Source: Pedobacter gandavensis (lineage in GTDB: Bacteria > Bacteroidota > Bacteroidia > Sphingobacteriales > Sphingobacteriaceae). From it: a stretch of DNA of 64,000 nt. The position numbers were made by a program, and so were the translations under genes. Positions 23,742 to 32,930 of the stretch are shown here, one piece after another (position 1 is the first letter of the stretch; each line of letters begins with the position of its first letter). Under the pieces are notes generated by a model. That model did no database searches. It saw only the letters and a list, made by a program, of their open reading frames with translations, and was not told the DNA's origin. The stretch spans positions 298,393 through 362,392 of the forward strand of contig NZ_WNXC01000005.1 of assembly GCF_014172405.1 (NCBI RefSeq), read 5' to 3'.

Positions 23742-24932
23742 ATGGGAAAGCAAAAATATTTTGATACCGCGCTTAAACCTGAACGTGCTGTTCTTGTTGG
23801 CGTAATAAGACAAGGTGAAAAACCGGAAGAAACCAAAGAGTATTTGGATGAGCTGGCATTTTTGGTAGATACTGCCGGAGGTGTAGTCACGCACATCTTC
23901 ACTCAAAAAATGGAGAAACCGGACCGTGGTACTTTTGTAGGTACCGGAAAATTAGAAGAAATAGCGGCTTATGTGAAGTCGGAAGAAATAGATTTAGTGG
24001 TGTTTGATGATGAATTGTCACCCTCACAACTGAGAAATATTGAGCGTGAATTGCAGGTTAAAGTGCTGGACAGGAGTAACCTGATCCTGGATATCTTTGC
24101 AGGCAGAGCACAAACGGCACAGGCGAGAACGCAGGTGGAGTTGGCTCAATTACAATACTTATTGCCACGATTAACCCGTTTATGGACCCACTTGGAGCGC
24201 CAAAAAGGGGGTATCGGGATGAGAGGACCTGGTGAAACTCAGATCGAAAGTGATAGAAGGATGATTCTGGAGAAGATCTCTCTTTTGAAAGAACGCCTGA
24301 AACTGATCGATAAGCAAAATGAGACACAAAGAAAAAACCGTTCTGAACTGATTCGTGTGGCTTTGGTAGGTTATACCAACGTTGGTAAATCAACCATCAT
24401 GAACATGTTGTCAAAATCAGAAGTATTTGCGGAAAATAAATTGTTCGCTACGCTGGACACGACCGTGCGTAAGGTGGTGATCGAAAACGTTCCTTTCCTT
24501 TTGTCAGATACAGTTGGATTTATCCGCAAACTGCCTCACCATTTGATCGAATGTTTCAAATCGACACTAGATGAAGTACGTGAAGCAAATGTATTGATCC
24601 ATGTAGTGGATATTTCTCATCCTAATTTTGAAGATCAGATCAATGTGGTCAATGAAACTTTAAAAGAATTGGGTGCCAGAGACAAACCCACGATCATGCT
24701 GTTCAATAAAATTGATGCGTATGTGAGCCCGGAAGTGGATTTGGAAAATGGAGAGAAATCTACTTTGACCCTGGAAGATTTTGAACGCAGCTGGATGGCC
24801 ACTAATAATGCCCCTGCGATGTTTATCTCTGCCCTGCATAAAGAGAATTTAGAAGAATTTAAACAGCTATTGTACGATAAAGTTAAAGCTTTACATACAG
24901 AGCGCTATCCTTACGATAAGCTGTTATATTAA
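23742..24932 (+). CDS. hflX: Ribosome-associated GTPase HflX
   Basis: GTPase that splits stalled or heat-damaged 70S ribosomes. The 396-residue protein has the HflX N-terminal domain (TQKMEKPDRGTFVGTGKLEEI near residue 55; FDDELSPSQLRNIE near 90), the helical linker with GGIGMRGPGETQIE near 155, and a G domain: G1 GYTNVGKST near residue 209, G3 DTVGFIRKLPHHLIE near 257 and G4 NKID near 325. A C-terminal tail is present. It is followed 20 bp later by rbfA, another ribosome-related gene, so a shared transcript is likely. Its -7 promoter element is so close to the ATG that the message may be leaderless. Confidence 0.95.
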   Translation: MGKQKYFDTALKPERAVLVGVIRQGEKPEETKEYLDELAFLVDTAGGVVTHIFTQKMEKPDRGTFVGTGKLEEIAAYVKSEEIDLVVFDDELSPSQLRNIERELQVKVLDRSNLILDIFAGRAQTAQARTQVELAQLQYLLPRLTRLWTHLERQKGGIGMRGPGETQIESDRRMILEKISLLKERLKLIDKQNETQRKNRSELIRVALVGYTNVGKSTIMNMLSKSEVFAENKLFATLDTTVRKVVIENVPFLLSDTVGFIRKLPHHLIECFKSTLDEVREANVLIHVVDISHPNFEDQINVVNETLKELGARDKPTIMLFNKIDAYVSPEVDLENGEKSTLTLEDFERSWMATNNAPAMFISALHKENLEEFKQLLYDKVKALHTERYPYDKLLY

Positions 24933-24952
24933 TATTTAAGATTGCAATAATT

Positions 24953-25336
24953 ATGGAAAGTAAACGTCAGCAGAAATTTGCCGGAGTCCTGCAAGAGGAA
25001 TTAGCAAGTATATTTCAACGTGAAGGAGCAGCATATTTACCAAATACCCTGGTGACCATTACTAAAGTCCGCGTTTCTCCGGATTTAGCGGTAGCAAAGG
25101 TTTATTTAAGCTTTTTAAATACCAACAATACCACTTTATCTGTGGCAGAAGTGAATGCGCATTCTAGTGAGATCAGGTATAAATTGGGTGCAAGAATTCG
25201 CCATCAGGCAAGGGTTGTTCCTACCTTAACGTTCTTCCTTGACGATACCAACGAGTACGTTGAGCGCATGGACAAGATCTTTGATAAGATCGCAAAGGAG
25301 CCAAGACAAGAGGATACTGAAGAACAAGCGGATTAA
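24953..25336 (+). CDS. rbfA: Ribosome-binding factor A
   Basis: Assists maturation of the 30S subunit and 16S rRNA 5' end. The 127-residue KH-like protein shows the family pattern: KRQQKFAGVLQEELASIFQRE at the start, VTITKVRVSPDLAVAKVYLSFL near residue 32 and YKLGARIRHQARVVPTLTFFLDDTNEYVERMDKIFD in the second half. The acidic tail is short. It sits between hflX and an M23 peptidase gene on the same strand. Confidence 0.95.
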   Translation: MESKRQQKFAGVLQEELASIFQREGAAYLPNTLVTITKVRVSPDLAVAKVYLSFLNTNNTTLSVAEVNAHSSEIRYKLGARIRHQARVVPTLTFFLDDTNEYVERMDKIFDKIAKEPRQEDTEEQAD

Positions 25337-25358
25337 TATTTAGCGCTGAAGATAAGAT

Positions 25359-26066
25359 ATGCAGGAAACAGCAACCGTAAAGCATCCGTTAAATCTGGAA
25401 GGCGTTGAGATTGGAAAAGTGGTAGATTTTGATGCGGCTTCGGATCAATTGTATCCTTTTAACCTGACCGCAAGCAATACGGAGCTGAGTCCGGAAGTAT
25501 TGGCCGATACGGCTGTTTTTAGCGACTGGATTTCCGGCCATCTGGCCAACGCCAATGCCCGTTATGGGATTGGCGGATATGATGAACACCGGACAATCTA
25601 TGCCCGGAGTCATCATTTTGATTCAGAAGAAGAACCCCGAAGGTTACATTTAGGGGTAGATATCTGGGGGCCTGCAGGAACTAAAGTTTATAACTTTTAC
25701 GATGCAGTGGTTCACAGTTTTAAATTCAATGACCATTATGGGGATTATGGAGCAACCATTATCCTGAAATATGTGGTCAAAGGGCAGGTGTTTCATGCCT
25801 TGTACGGACACTTGAGCTTAGCTTCACTGACTGGTTTACAGGTAGGACAAAAGATGGCCAAAGGGAAGGCTTTCGCCACTTTCGGTATCCCCGAAGAAAA
25901 TGGCCACTGGCCTCCGCACCTTCATTTTCAATTGATTTTTAACCTGTATACCGCCAAAGGCGATTACCCAGGCGTTTGTCAGTTTTCTAAAAAATCAGGA
26001 TTTCTCCTGAATTCTCCCGATCCCGCTGTTATTTTAAAACATACATTTAAAGGCGGATTGATTTAA
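25359..26066 (+). CDS. M23-family (LytM-like) metallopeptidase without signal peptide
   Basis: A 235-residue protein with the LytM/M23 metal-binding pattern: HLGVD near residues 91-95 (HxxxD), then YGHLS near 148 and HLHFQ near 187 (HxH). This is the fold that cuts peptide cross-links in peptidoglycan. There is no signal peptide, and the first 60 residues form an unrelated acidic region. It may be cytoplasmic, secreted by another route, or act on a small substrate. It is 22 bp after rbfA and 18 bp before a gene with a signal peptide. The substrate is unknown. Confidence 0.8.
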   Translation: MQETATVKHPLNLEGVEIGKVVDFDAASDQLYPFNLTASNTELSPEVLADTAVFSDWISGHLANANARYGIGGYDEHRTIYARSHHFDSEEEPRRLHLGVDIWGPAGTKVYNFYDAVVHSFKFNDHYGDYGATIILKYVVKGQVFHALYGHLSLASLTGLQVGQKMAKGKAFATFGIPEENGHWPPHLHFQLIFNLYTAKGDYPGVCQFSKKSGFLLNSPDPAVILKHTFKGGLI

Positions 26067-26083
26067 TTTCCGTAAATTAGGGT

Positions 26084-26737
26084 ATGAACAGATGGCTATT
26101 TTTATGCTTTCTGCTGCTCGGTTTTTCTGCAGCTTCGCAACCCAGATTAAAAGGTGGCCTGGAATCCTTTGTGATGAGCAATAAGGTCTATCCACCATAT
26201 TCCCTACACAATTGCATTCAGGGGGTAGTGAATATCGAATTCAAACTGAACGATCGGGGAGAGGTATTCTATTCCGCAGTTCGTTCTGGCGTAGGCACAG
26301 ATTTGGATCAGGAGGCATTGCGCTTGATTCGCCTGAGTAGTGGCAAATGGGAAGTTCCTCCAGGGCATGATTCGACCTTGGTCTTAATTGCGCCGATGGT
26401 GTTTGAACTTACCGGATATGGCTGCGAAGGGAAAACTAAAACAGAAATCAACCTGGCAATCGCCAATTATATTTCCAACACCGCACTAACGGATGTCATC
26501 CTGAATTTCTATAAGAACAGAGGAACAGTAGGCTATAAACCAGAAGATGAAGCGAGGTTTGCACGGTTAAAAGAAGAGCTGGGCTATGATGAAGCCTATT
26601 TTGGAGAAAGGATAAAAGATGGTAAGCGTAAGCTGAAACAGAAAGATTTCCAGGGTGCCTGTGAAGATTTTATGTTCGTTAAGAACATGGGCTCAAATTT
26701 AGCGGATCAGCTGATCGCACAATACTGTCGAAATTAA
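26084..26737 (+). CDS. Exported protein with a TonB C-terminal-like domain
   Basis: A 217-residue protein with a signal peptide (MNRWLFLCFLLLGFSAASQ). Residues about 37-100 resemble the TonB C-terminal domain as found in many small Bacteroidota proteins (GVVNIEFKLNDRGEVFYSAVRSG, DLDQEALRLIR, WEVPPG). The C-terminal 80 residues look helical, with repeated EELGYDEAYFGERIKDGKRKLKQKDFQGACEDF, which resembles a tetratricopeptide-like helix pair. No catalytic motif is visible. A cell-envelope role is likely. Its stop codon shares the TTAA with the stop of the convergent lipid kinase gene. Confidence 0.7.
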   Translation: MNRWLFLCFLLLGFSAASQPRLKGGLESFVMSNKVYPPYSLHNCIQGVVNIEFKLNDRGEVFYSAVRSGVGTDLDQEALRLIRLSSGKWEVPPGHDSTLVLIAPMVFELTGYGCEGKTKTEINLAIANYISNTALTDVILNFYKNRGTVGYKPEDEARFARLKEELGYDEAYFGERIKDGKRKLKQKDFQGACEDFMFVKNMGSNLADQLIAQYCRN

Positions 26738-27612
26738 GGAATGATGATCGTTATGGCTGCCGGCAAAATTCTGGCTTCCACCTGATTTACTTTTCCTTGA
26801 TACTCTCCATCTACCTGGAAATGGACTTTATGTCTTGTTTTGATGCAAAGGTCCTTGGTATGAAAAAGTTCAATCTTTTCCCGATTAAAAGGAAGTTCGG
26901 TAAATTTCACCTTCAATATCTCTAGGACCGTATATTTCTTGACTAAAATCACTTCAAAAAGATCATCTGTCAGGTCGCCTTCCGGGTTGATTTTAACTCC
27001 TGTACCATAGCTGGTGGCGTTCGCAATCACCACCATCGCTGCCTGAGTCTGAATCTGCTTTCCTTTAATTTCCAGGTCTACCTCCATTTTATGATGGCTC
27101 CATAAGGCTTGCCATGCGGCTTTTGCATAGCCGATCATGCCACGTTGCGGCAGGTGATCGAAACGTTTGATGATATAGGCGTTAAAGCCGATATCGGCAA
27201 GATGGATGCAGAATTCGCCATTTACCTTGATGGCATGGATTTTCTTTAGCTGACCGCTGGCCGCTACTTTCAAGGCAGCTTCTAATTCCAATGGGATGCC
27301 AAGTTCTTTGGCCATACCATTGGCAGAACCTGCCGGAATAATTCCGATGGGGATGTTTGTTCCAGCCAGGCATTCGGCAACGAGCTTTAACGTCCCATCA
27401 CCACCCACAGCAATCACACGATCTGCTTTTGACTGATCAATGGTCTGTTTCAGGTTTTCTAAACTACAGTCCTTAGGGAGTTCAAATATTTCAATTTCCT
27501 GGGATTCTGCCTTAAAATGAAGCGTGATGGCTTCGGAATAGTTAATTTGATGATTTCCGGAACCTGGATTAACGATAAAAAGTAATTTTGCGCTCGAATT
27601 GCCTGCTCCCAT
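26734..27612 (-). CDS. Diacylglycerol/sphingolipid kinase family protein
   Basis: A 292-residue lipid kinase of the DAGK catalytic (YegS/DgkB) family, phosphorylating diacylglycerol or a related lipid at the inner face of the membrane. The N-terminal nucleotide-binding domain begins LLFIVNPGSGN and carries the signature VIAVGGDGTLKLVAECL near residue 67 and GIIPAGSANGMAKELGIP near residue 90. The beta-sandwich C-terminal domain has DIGFNAYIIKRFD and VIANATSYGTG. It is divergent from a phosphatidate-phosphatase-like gene 54 bp away that would catalyse the reverse reaction. Because many Bacteroidota make sphingolipids, a sphingoid or ceramide substrate is possible. Confidence 0.88.
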   Translation of the reverse strand: MGAGNSSAKLLFIVNPGSGNHQINYSEAITLHFKAESQEIEIFELPKDCSLENLKQTIDQSKADRVIAVGGDGTLKLVAECLAGTNIPIGIIPAGSANGMAKELGIPLELEAALKVAASGQLKKIHAIKVNGEFCIHLADIGFNAYIIKRFDHLPQRGMIGYAKAAWQALWSHHKMEVDLEIKGKQIQTQAAMVVIANATSYGTGVKINPEGDLTDDLFEVILVKKYTVLEILKVKFTELPFNREKIELFHTKDLCIKTRHKVHFQVDGEYQGKVNQVEARILPAAITIIIP

Positions 27613-27665
27613 TGATATTGTTTAATAGGACAAACAACTTCCGGCTTACTCTGTTTTAATTAGCA

Positions 27666-28646
27666 ATGATTAAATCCTGCAATGTTAAAGTATATCATGG
27701 CTATGGACATACCCATAACCTGGTTATTTATGGCCATGTATTCAGTTTTAAAGCCCAGACCAAACAGATCTACAGCAATAATTTGTTTGTAAATATTGCC
27801 CATCTTTTGAAACTTTTTATGGTGAAACCAGCCCCTTTTACCAAGGTTCAGCTGAATTTTAATGGGCAGATCATCACGCAAAAAACAGCTTATGATGGTT
27901 TTTTTAAGTTTGAGTGGGAGGCGCTGGAAGATGTTGCCGCAGGTTGGCATGGCGTAAAGGTAAAAGCCTTCGCCAAAGATGGGACCGTATTGGGAGAATC
28001 ATTAGGGAAGGTATATGTACCTCACATTACGCAATATGGAATTATTTCTGATGTAGATGATACCGTGATGGTTTCTCATTCTGCCACCATTGGCCGGAGG
28101 TTAAGAGAGCTGTTCATCAAGAACCCAAGAACCCGAAAAACCTTTCCTGGCATCGCCGAACTTTACCGGTTACTTGCGTTATCGCATACCACTGCCGATC
28201 AACCCAATCCATTTTTCTATGTTTCCAGTACAGAATGGAATCTTTACGATTACCTGGTGGAGACTTTTCGCTTTAACAGGTTACCCGAAGGGGCTTTTTT
28301 GCTCAACCAGCTGAAACGCTGGACCAGCTTAATCAAAACCGGAAAAACAGGGCATGAAGGGAAGTTGATTCGTTTGCGGAGGATCATGGACGTTTTTCCC
28401 AATCAAAAGTTCGTATTTTTTGGTGATAACTCCCAGAAAGACCCGGCTATTTATGCAACTATTGCAGAGAAGTTCCCGCAAAATGTAGCCGCAGTATTCA
28501 TTAGAAATGTCCGTAAAGAGAAAGTCATAGAAACCACCAAAATATTAGCTAAAATGGAAGCTGCAGGTGTCAGTACCTGTTTGTTTAAAGACAGTAAAGA
28601 TGCCTTTTCCTACGCACAGAAAATTGGCCTTATTGAAATTAGCTGA
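27666..28646 (+). CDS. App1-like (DUF2183) phosphatidate phosphatase
   Basis: A 326-residue member of the App1 catalytic domain family, Mg-dependent phosphatases of the HAD type that dephosphorylate phosphatidate. The N-terminal 120 residues form a beta-rich domain (VKVYHGYGHTHNLVIYGHVF, then KVQLNFNGQ). The catalytic DxDxT-type motif IISDVDDTVMVS follows near residue 124. FPGIAELYRLL, the FYVSSTEWNLYDYLVETF segment near 182 and the closing FFGDNSQKDPAIYATIAEKFP near 257 are all typical. There is no signal peptide, so it acts in the cytoplasm. It lies divergent to the lipid kinase gene. Its 3' end overlaps the convergent yccF-like gene by 8 bp. Confidence 0.87.
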   Translation: MIKSCNVKVYHGYGHTHNLVIYGHVFSFKAQTKQIYSNNLFVNIAHLLKLFMVKPAPFTKVQLNFNGQIITQKTAYDGFFKFEWEALEDVAAGWHGVKVKAFAKDGTVLGESLGKVYVPHITQYGIISDVDDTVMVSHSATIGRRLRELFIKNPRTRKTFPGIAELYRLLALSHTTADQPNPFFYVSSTEWNLYDYLVETFRFNRLPEGAFLLNQLKRWTSLIKTGKTGHEGKLIRLRRIMDVFPNQKFVFFGDNSQKDPAIYATIAEKFPQNVAAVFIRNVRKEKVIETTKILAKMEAAGVSTCLFKDSKDAFSYAQKIGLIEIS

Positions 28647-29007
28647 TCGATTTTCCAAAAGGCGTAAAGGCCAGGTTCATCAATTTGAAATGTTGCCTGC
28701 CGAATGGGATTCCGATAATGGTAATACAGAATAACAAGCCAAAAAATAAATGAGTCAAGGCAATCCAGAAACCTCCAAAAACTAACCAGATGATGTTCAT
28801 AATGGTAGATAAACAACCGGTATTGGAAGAAGTATCCGTGATTTTTACTCCAAATGGCGCCAATCCTACGAATGCGAATTTGAAACATTGCAGTCCAAAA
28901 GGAATACCTATGATGGTGAGGCATAAAATTAGCCCACCGATGATGTATTCGATAAAGATGAAAATGCCGCCGAAAACGATCCAAATGATATTGCCTATTA
29001 AATTCAT
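28639..29007 (-). CDS. YccF domain-containing inner membrane protein
   Basis: A 122-residue protein made of two copies of the YccF unit. Each has a hydrophobic helix pair followed by the conserved LTIIGIPFGLQCFKFAFVGLAPFG (residues about 29-52) or ITIIGIPFGRQHFKLMNLAFTPFG (about 95-118). Four membrane helices are predicted. The function of YccF proteins is unknown. It overlaps the 3' end of the App1-like gene by 8 bp in convergent orientation. Confidence 0.88.
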   Translation of the reverse strand: MNLIGNIIWIVFGGIFIFIEYIIGGLILCLTIIGIPFGLQCFKFAFVGLAPFGVKITDTSSNTGCLSTIMNIIWLVFGGFWIALTHLFFGLLFCITIIGIPFGRQHFKLMNLAFTPFGKSIS

Positions 29008-29078
29008 GCCTTGTTTTTCAATTAAGATACGATAAGGAAGACTTCGTTACATTAAATTATTGTTTTTATTATTGCAGC

Positions 29079-29714
29079 ATGGTTTTTAGACTCGATGAAA
29101 AGGAGATTAGCTTTCCAGATCCGGCATTGGCTGATCCGGACGGATTATTAGCAGTAGGAGGAGATTTAAGTGTGAACAGACTGCTTTTAGCCTATCATCA
29201 TGGAATTTTCCCCTGGTTTAGTGAAGATGATCCCATTTGTTGGTATTCGCCTCATGAGCGTTGCGTAATCTTCCCGGATCAGGTGAAGATTAGTAAGAGC
29301 ATGGCAAAAGTTTTAAAAGATGAGGTTTTCAAAATCACCTACAATCAAGCATTTCCGGAAGTGATCAGGAATTGTGCAAAAGTTGGGCGTAAGGACCAGC
29401 CGGGAACATGGATTACGGAAGAAATGCAGGAAGCCTATATCGCATTGCATGAGTACGGCTATGCAAAAAGTGTAGAAGTATGGAAGGATGGGGTATTGTG
29501 TGGCGGGCTATATGGCCTGGAAATCGGTGCTGTATTTTGTGGCGAAAGCATGTTCAGCCTGGTCAGTAATGCTTCTAAAGCAGCTTTGATCTGGTTGTGC
29601 CAGGAAAAAAACTTTGACTTGATTGACTGTCAGCTTCCAAATGATCATTTGTTGAGCCTGGGGGCGGTGATGATCAGCCGGGAGGAATATTATGATTTGC
29701 TGCAGCCTCAATGA
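29079..29714 (+). CDS. aat: Leucyl/phenylalanyl-tRNA-protein transferase
   Basis: Adds Leu or Phe from charged tRNA to N-terminal Lys or Arg of proteins, making them substrates of the N-end rule protease ClpAP. The 211-residue length is normal. Signatures are FPDPALADPDGLLAVGGDLS near residue 12, LLAYHHGIFPWFSEDDPICWYSPHER, GTWITEEMQEAYIALHEYGYAKSVEVW near 108, LCGGLYGLEIGAVFCGESMFS near 142 and LIDCQLPNDHLLSLGA near 186. It is monocistronic between yccF (divergent) and the SNF2 helicase gene (convergent). Confidence 0.96.
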   Translation: MVFRLDEKEISFPDPALADPDGLLAVGGDLSVNRLLLAYHHGIFPWFSEDDPICWYSPHERCVIFPDQVKISKSMAKVLKDEVFKITYNQAFPEVIRNCAKVGRKDQPGTWITEEMQEAYIALHEYGYAKSVEVWKDGVLCGGLYGLEIGAVFCGESMFSLVSNASKAALIWLCQEKNFDLIDCQLPNDHLLSLGAVMISREEYYDLLQPQ

Positions 29715-29791
29715 AACGATAGGATAAACGCCAAATCGCGCCAGATAAAAACGAATCCAGCGCGATGAGCCAGGGAATTATGGGTTAACGA

Positions 29792-32686
29792 CTAGTTCAG
29801 GATCTCTTTAATGTCTTCTTTACTCAATGATTTGAAGAAGCTTTCTTCCGTTGTAATCAATGAGCTCGCCAATCTCTTTTTGCGATTTTGCAGCGCAAGA
29901 ATTTTTTCTTCTACCGTATCTTTAGCGATAAATTTATAAATGAAAACTTTCTTCTCTTGTCCGATGCGGTGGGTACGGTCAATGGCTTGTTGTTCTACTG
30001 CCGGATTCCACCAAGGGTCTAGGATAAATACATAATCTGCCTGGGTAAGGTTTAAGCCTACGCCACCCGCTTTAATGGAAATTAAAAAGACTTTCAGTTC
30101 CGTGTTTTCCTGGAATTCTGCCACGATTTCCCCTCTGTTTTTTGTTGCGCCATCCAAGTAAGAGAAAGGGATTTCTTCTTTCTCAAAATACTGTTTGAAA
30201 ATATTGAGGTGCTTCACAAACTGCGAGAAAATCAAAATTTTATGTCCTCCTTTTAACACATTATCCAAGGTATGGATCACGTTTTCAAATTTTCCGGAAT
30301 CCGAAGTATACGTTTCATCGATCATAACCGGATGATTCGCCAACTGCCTCAATGCGGTTAATCCCTGCAAGAGCTGGACTTGTTTTTTCGCATAAGTACC
30401 ATCGTCCATGCTGCTCAACAAGTCGTTCCGATAAGCAGATTTTGTCTTCTCATAGTAAGCCGCCTGATCTTCAGACATGTCGCAGTAAATCACCTGCTCT
30501 GTTTTTGCAGGGAGCTCAGAAGCCACCTGTTCCTTGGTTCTTCGTAAAACAAATGGTTTGATGATGGCTTGTAGTTTTCTGGCTTTTTCTTCATCCTTTC
30601 GCTTCTCGATCGCCTGTACATACTCTTCATTGAAGAAGGTCTGTGTACCCAATAAACCCGGATTTAAAAAAGTAAGCTGTGTCCATAGATCACTCACAGA
30701 GTTTTCAACCGGCGTACCACTCAAAATCAATTTATGTCTGGATTTAAGTGCTTTTACCGCTTTGAATGATTTTGAAGATGGATTTTTGATGTTCTGACTC
30801 TCATCGAGGATGATGTAGTTGAAATAATAATCTTTCAGCAAATCGATGTCTACGCGGGTAATGCCATAGGTGGTGATGATGATGTCGTATTTCGCAAACT
30901 GACTGATGTCTTTGTTCCTGGAGCTTCCGGTATGGGCATGGATCTTCAGTTTTGGGGTGAATTTCTTAGCCTCATTGAGCCAGTTGTAGATCAGGGAAGT
31001 TGGCATAATGATCAGTGAGGTGCTTTTCGTCGACTGCTCTTCATCCTCTTCTTTAATTTTTTGGAGCATCGCCAGGGTTTGTATGGTTTTACCCAAACCC
31101 ATGTCATCTGCCAGACAGCCGCCAAAATTATACTCCCTTAAAAAGCTGAACCAGTTGTATCCCGCTTTCTGATAGCTGCGGAGGTCTCCTTTAAAGTGTA
31201 CCGGCATTTTGGTGTCTTCAATGTTCTCAAAATCGTTTAGCCTTTGTAGCTTCCTACTTAAGGTGACGCTGGCAATGCCATCTTCTGCCAGTTCATTGAT
31301 CAGTCCGATATGGTGTTTTTTTAACTTCAATTCCTTCCCGCCATCGGAAAGGCTGAATAAACTTCCATATTGACTAAACCATTTTTCAGGAATGATCGCA
31401 ATGGAACCATCAGGAAGGGTAAACTCCCTTTTTTTATGAAGGATATGTTGTTTTAGCGCAATAAAAGGAATGGGATGCGAACCGAAATAAACGATCGCAT
31501 TGATGTCAAACCAATCATTGTCTTCTTTGATTTCAAAATCAATTTTATTGCTGGCAAACTGGAACTTTTTAGCACTTTGGTCTTGCTCAATCTCAAAACC
31601 TTCAGCTTTCAGCTGCTCAATATGCTCATTAACCCAGTTGAGTACGGCATAACTTTGGTTCTCCTCTGCATGGGCAGGTAATTCCAGGTTATGGTCCAGC
31701 GGATTCACTTTCTTGAGTCCAAGGGAAGTCAGAAAGTTAAATTTCTGCTTCTCCCATGTGGCATCTCTTTTGATGCGGGTGAAAATATAGTTGTCTTCTT
31801 CTTTCTCGATGTGTACCGTAATTTTTTTCTCATTACCCATTGCAAAAGCATGGGTATCATACCTAAAGTACAATTGCAGTTGAGAGATGCCGGCATCAAC
31901 ATAAATCACCTTGATCACCGGTGTAGGTTCATGTTTTTCCGTTTTGATGTCAAAACCTTCCGCATAAACATGGTATTTCTCAATGAGTGGAGCGACAAAT
32001 TTTTCAAAATATGCGCCTTCTGCAGATTTCGGAATCGTGATGTAGCGTTTGTTTAAAAATGGCATCAGTTTTTTTCCTTCAATGTCTTGTTCAAAGAAGT
32101 ATAAAACGTCATTTAACAGCAGCCATGCGGGTTGGTTACTCACCACCTGGGCTTCCTGAAACATGAAGTCGATGCGCATGCCCTGGTATTTGATCGTTGG
32201 AAAGTATCTGGTTTCCATAGCATTTCGCCTAAAATGAAACAATACCGTAGCCGGTTCGGCAGCAAGTTCGATTTTTCGCTCTGCAGGCCAGCCATCACTG
32301 TCCATCATGTACAATGCACCATCCTTTTTGATGAGTTCTAAGGCCTCTGCCAGTTTCTTTTCAATCTTGGGACGCACGTTCTCATAAAATTTTTCATTGA
32401 AAAATTTGCTGAAAAACTCAACCGGACGAATGGGCTTTTTATGGTATTTCTTGATGATGAAATCCTGTTCAGTCTCATCCAGAATTTTGATCAGTTTAAA
32501 GTCTTTTTCTGTCAGGTGTGCAGCGAATTCAGAAGCAGTATGAGAAAACACACGCTGGTAGGTTAATGAAAAGTCTCCCTGAGGGTTCAGCTGGACAATA
32601 TGAGGCTCTATCAAATAACCGAAAAACTCATGTTTACACAATGAATAAACAATTTTACAGGGTTTAGAACTATCTACTCGTAACAT
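29792..32686 (-). CDS. SNF2-family DEAD/DEAH-box helicase
   Basis: A 964-residue bacterial Swi2/Snf2 ATPase, expected to move along double-stranded DNA and remodel protein-DNA complexes. The first 490 residues form the bacterial SNF2 N-terminal region. The motor follows: motif I DDMGLGKTIQTLA near residue 530, Ia SLIIMPTSLIYNW, II ILDESQNIKNPSSK near 630, III LSGTPVENS, then the C-terminal lobe with V ISIKAGGVGLNLTQADYV near 870 and VI AVEQQAIDRTHRIGQ near 900. It has its own transcription unit, with no restriction, BREX or DISARM partner nearby, so a housekeeping transcription-recycling role (RapA-like) is likelier than defence. Confidence 0.92.
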   Translation of the reverse strand: MLRVDSSKPCKIVYSLCKHEFFGYLIEPHIVQLNPQGDFSLTYQRVFSHTASEFAAHLTEKDFKLIKILDETEQDFIIKKYHKKPIRPVEFFSKFFNEKFYENVRPKIEKKLAEALELIKKDGALYMMDSDGWPAERKIELAAEPATVLFHFRRNAMETRYFPTIKYQGMRIDFMFQEAQVVSNQPAWLLLNDVLYFFEQDIEGKKLMPFLNKRYITIPKSAEGAYFEKFVAPLIEKYHVYAEGFDIKTEKHEPTPVIKVIYVDAGISQLQLYFRYDTHAFAMGNEKKITVHIEKEEDNYIFTRIKRDATWEKQKFNFLTSLGLKKVNPLDHNLELPAHAEENQSYAVLNWVNEHIEQLKAEGFEIEQDQSAKKFQFASNKIDFEIKEDNDWFDINAIVYFGSHPIPFIALKQHILHKKREFTLPDGSIAIIPEKWFSQYGSLFSLSDGGKELKLKKHHIGLINELAEDGIASVTLSRKLQRLNDFENIEDTKMPVHFKGDLRSYQKAGYNWFSFLREYNFGGCLADDMGLGKTIQTLAMLQKIKEEDEEQSTKSTSLIIMPTSLIYNWLNEAKKFTPKLKIHAHTGSSRNKDISQFAKYDIIITTYGITRVDIDLLKDYYFNYIILDESQNIKNPSSKSFKAVKALKSRHKLILSGTPVENSVSDLWTQLTFLNPGLLGTQTFFNEEYVQAIEKRKDEEKARKLQAIIKPFVLRRTKEQVASELPAKTEQVIYCDMSEDQAAYYEKTKSAYRNDLLSSMDDGTYAKKQVQLLQGLTALRQLANHPVMIDETYTSDSGKFENVIHTLDNVLKGGHKILIFSQFVKHLNIFKQYFEKEEIPFSYLDGATKNRGEIVAEFQENTELKVFLISIKAGGVGLNLTQADYVFILDPWWNPAVEQQAIDRTHRIGQEKKVFIYKFIAKDTVEEKILALQNRKKRLASSLITTEESFFKSLSKEDIKEILN

Positions 32687-32930
32687 TAGCTAAAGGTTAA
32701 AACAAAGGGAGGATAAGCATTTAAAAATCTTTAAACATACAGCAAATTGAACTTCTTTCAAATAAAACAGGAGAATTAGCCATTTTTTTTCTGCCCGTTC
32801 GTCGAAAAATATAGGCCTTTGGTCGGTGATTCTTTCATTATGGTCTAAAACGGAGAAAGTTGCTGAAACGTTTCTGAAATGGAGGCGTCTTATCTACAAA
32901 ACCTTAAGAAATCTTTAAAATCAAAATATT

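Noticed and set aside
29792..32686. SNF2 helicase as part of a phage-defence island
   Set aside because: No methyltransferase, restriction, PLD or phosphatase partner is near; the flanking genes are housekeeping genes.
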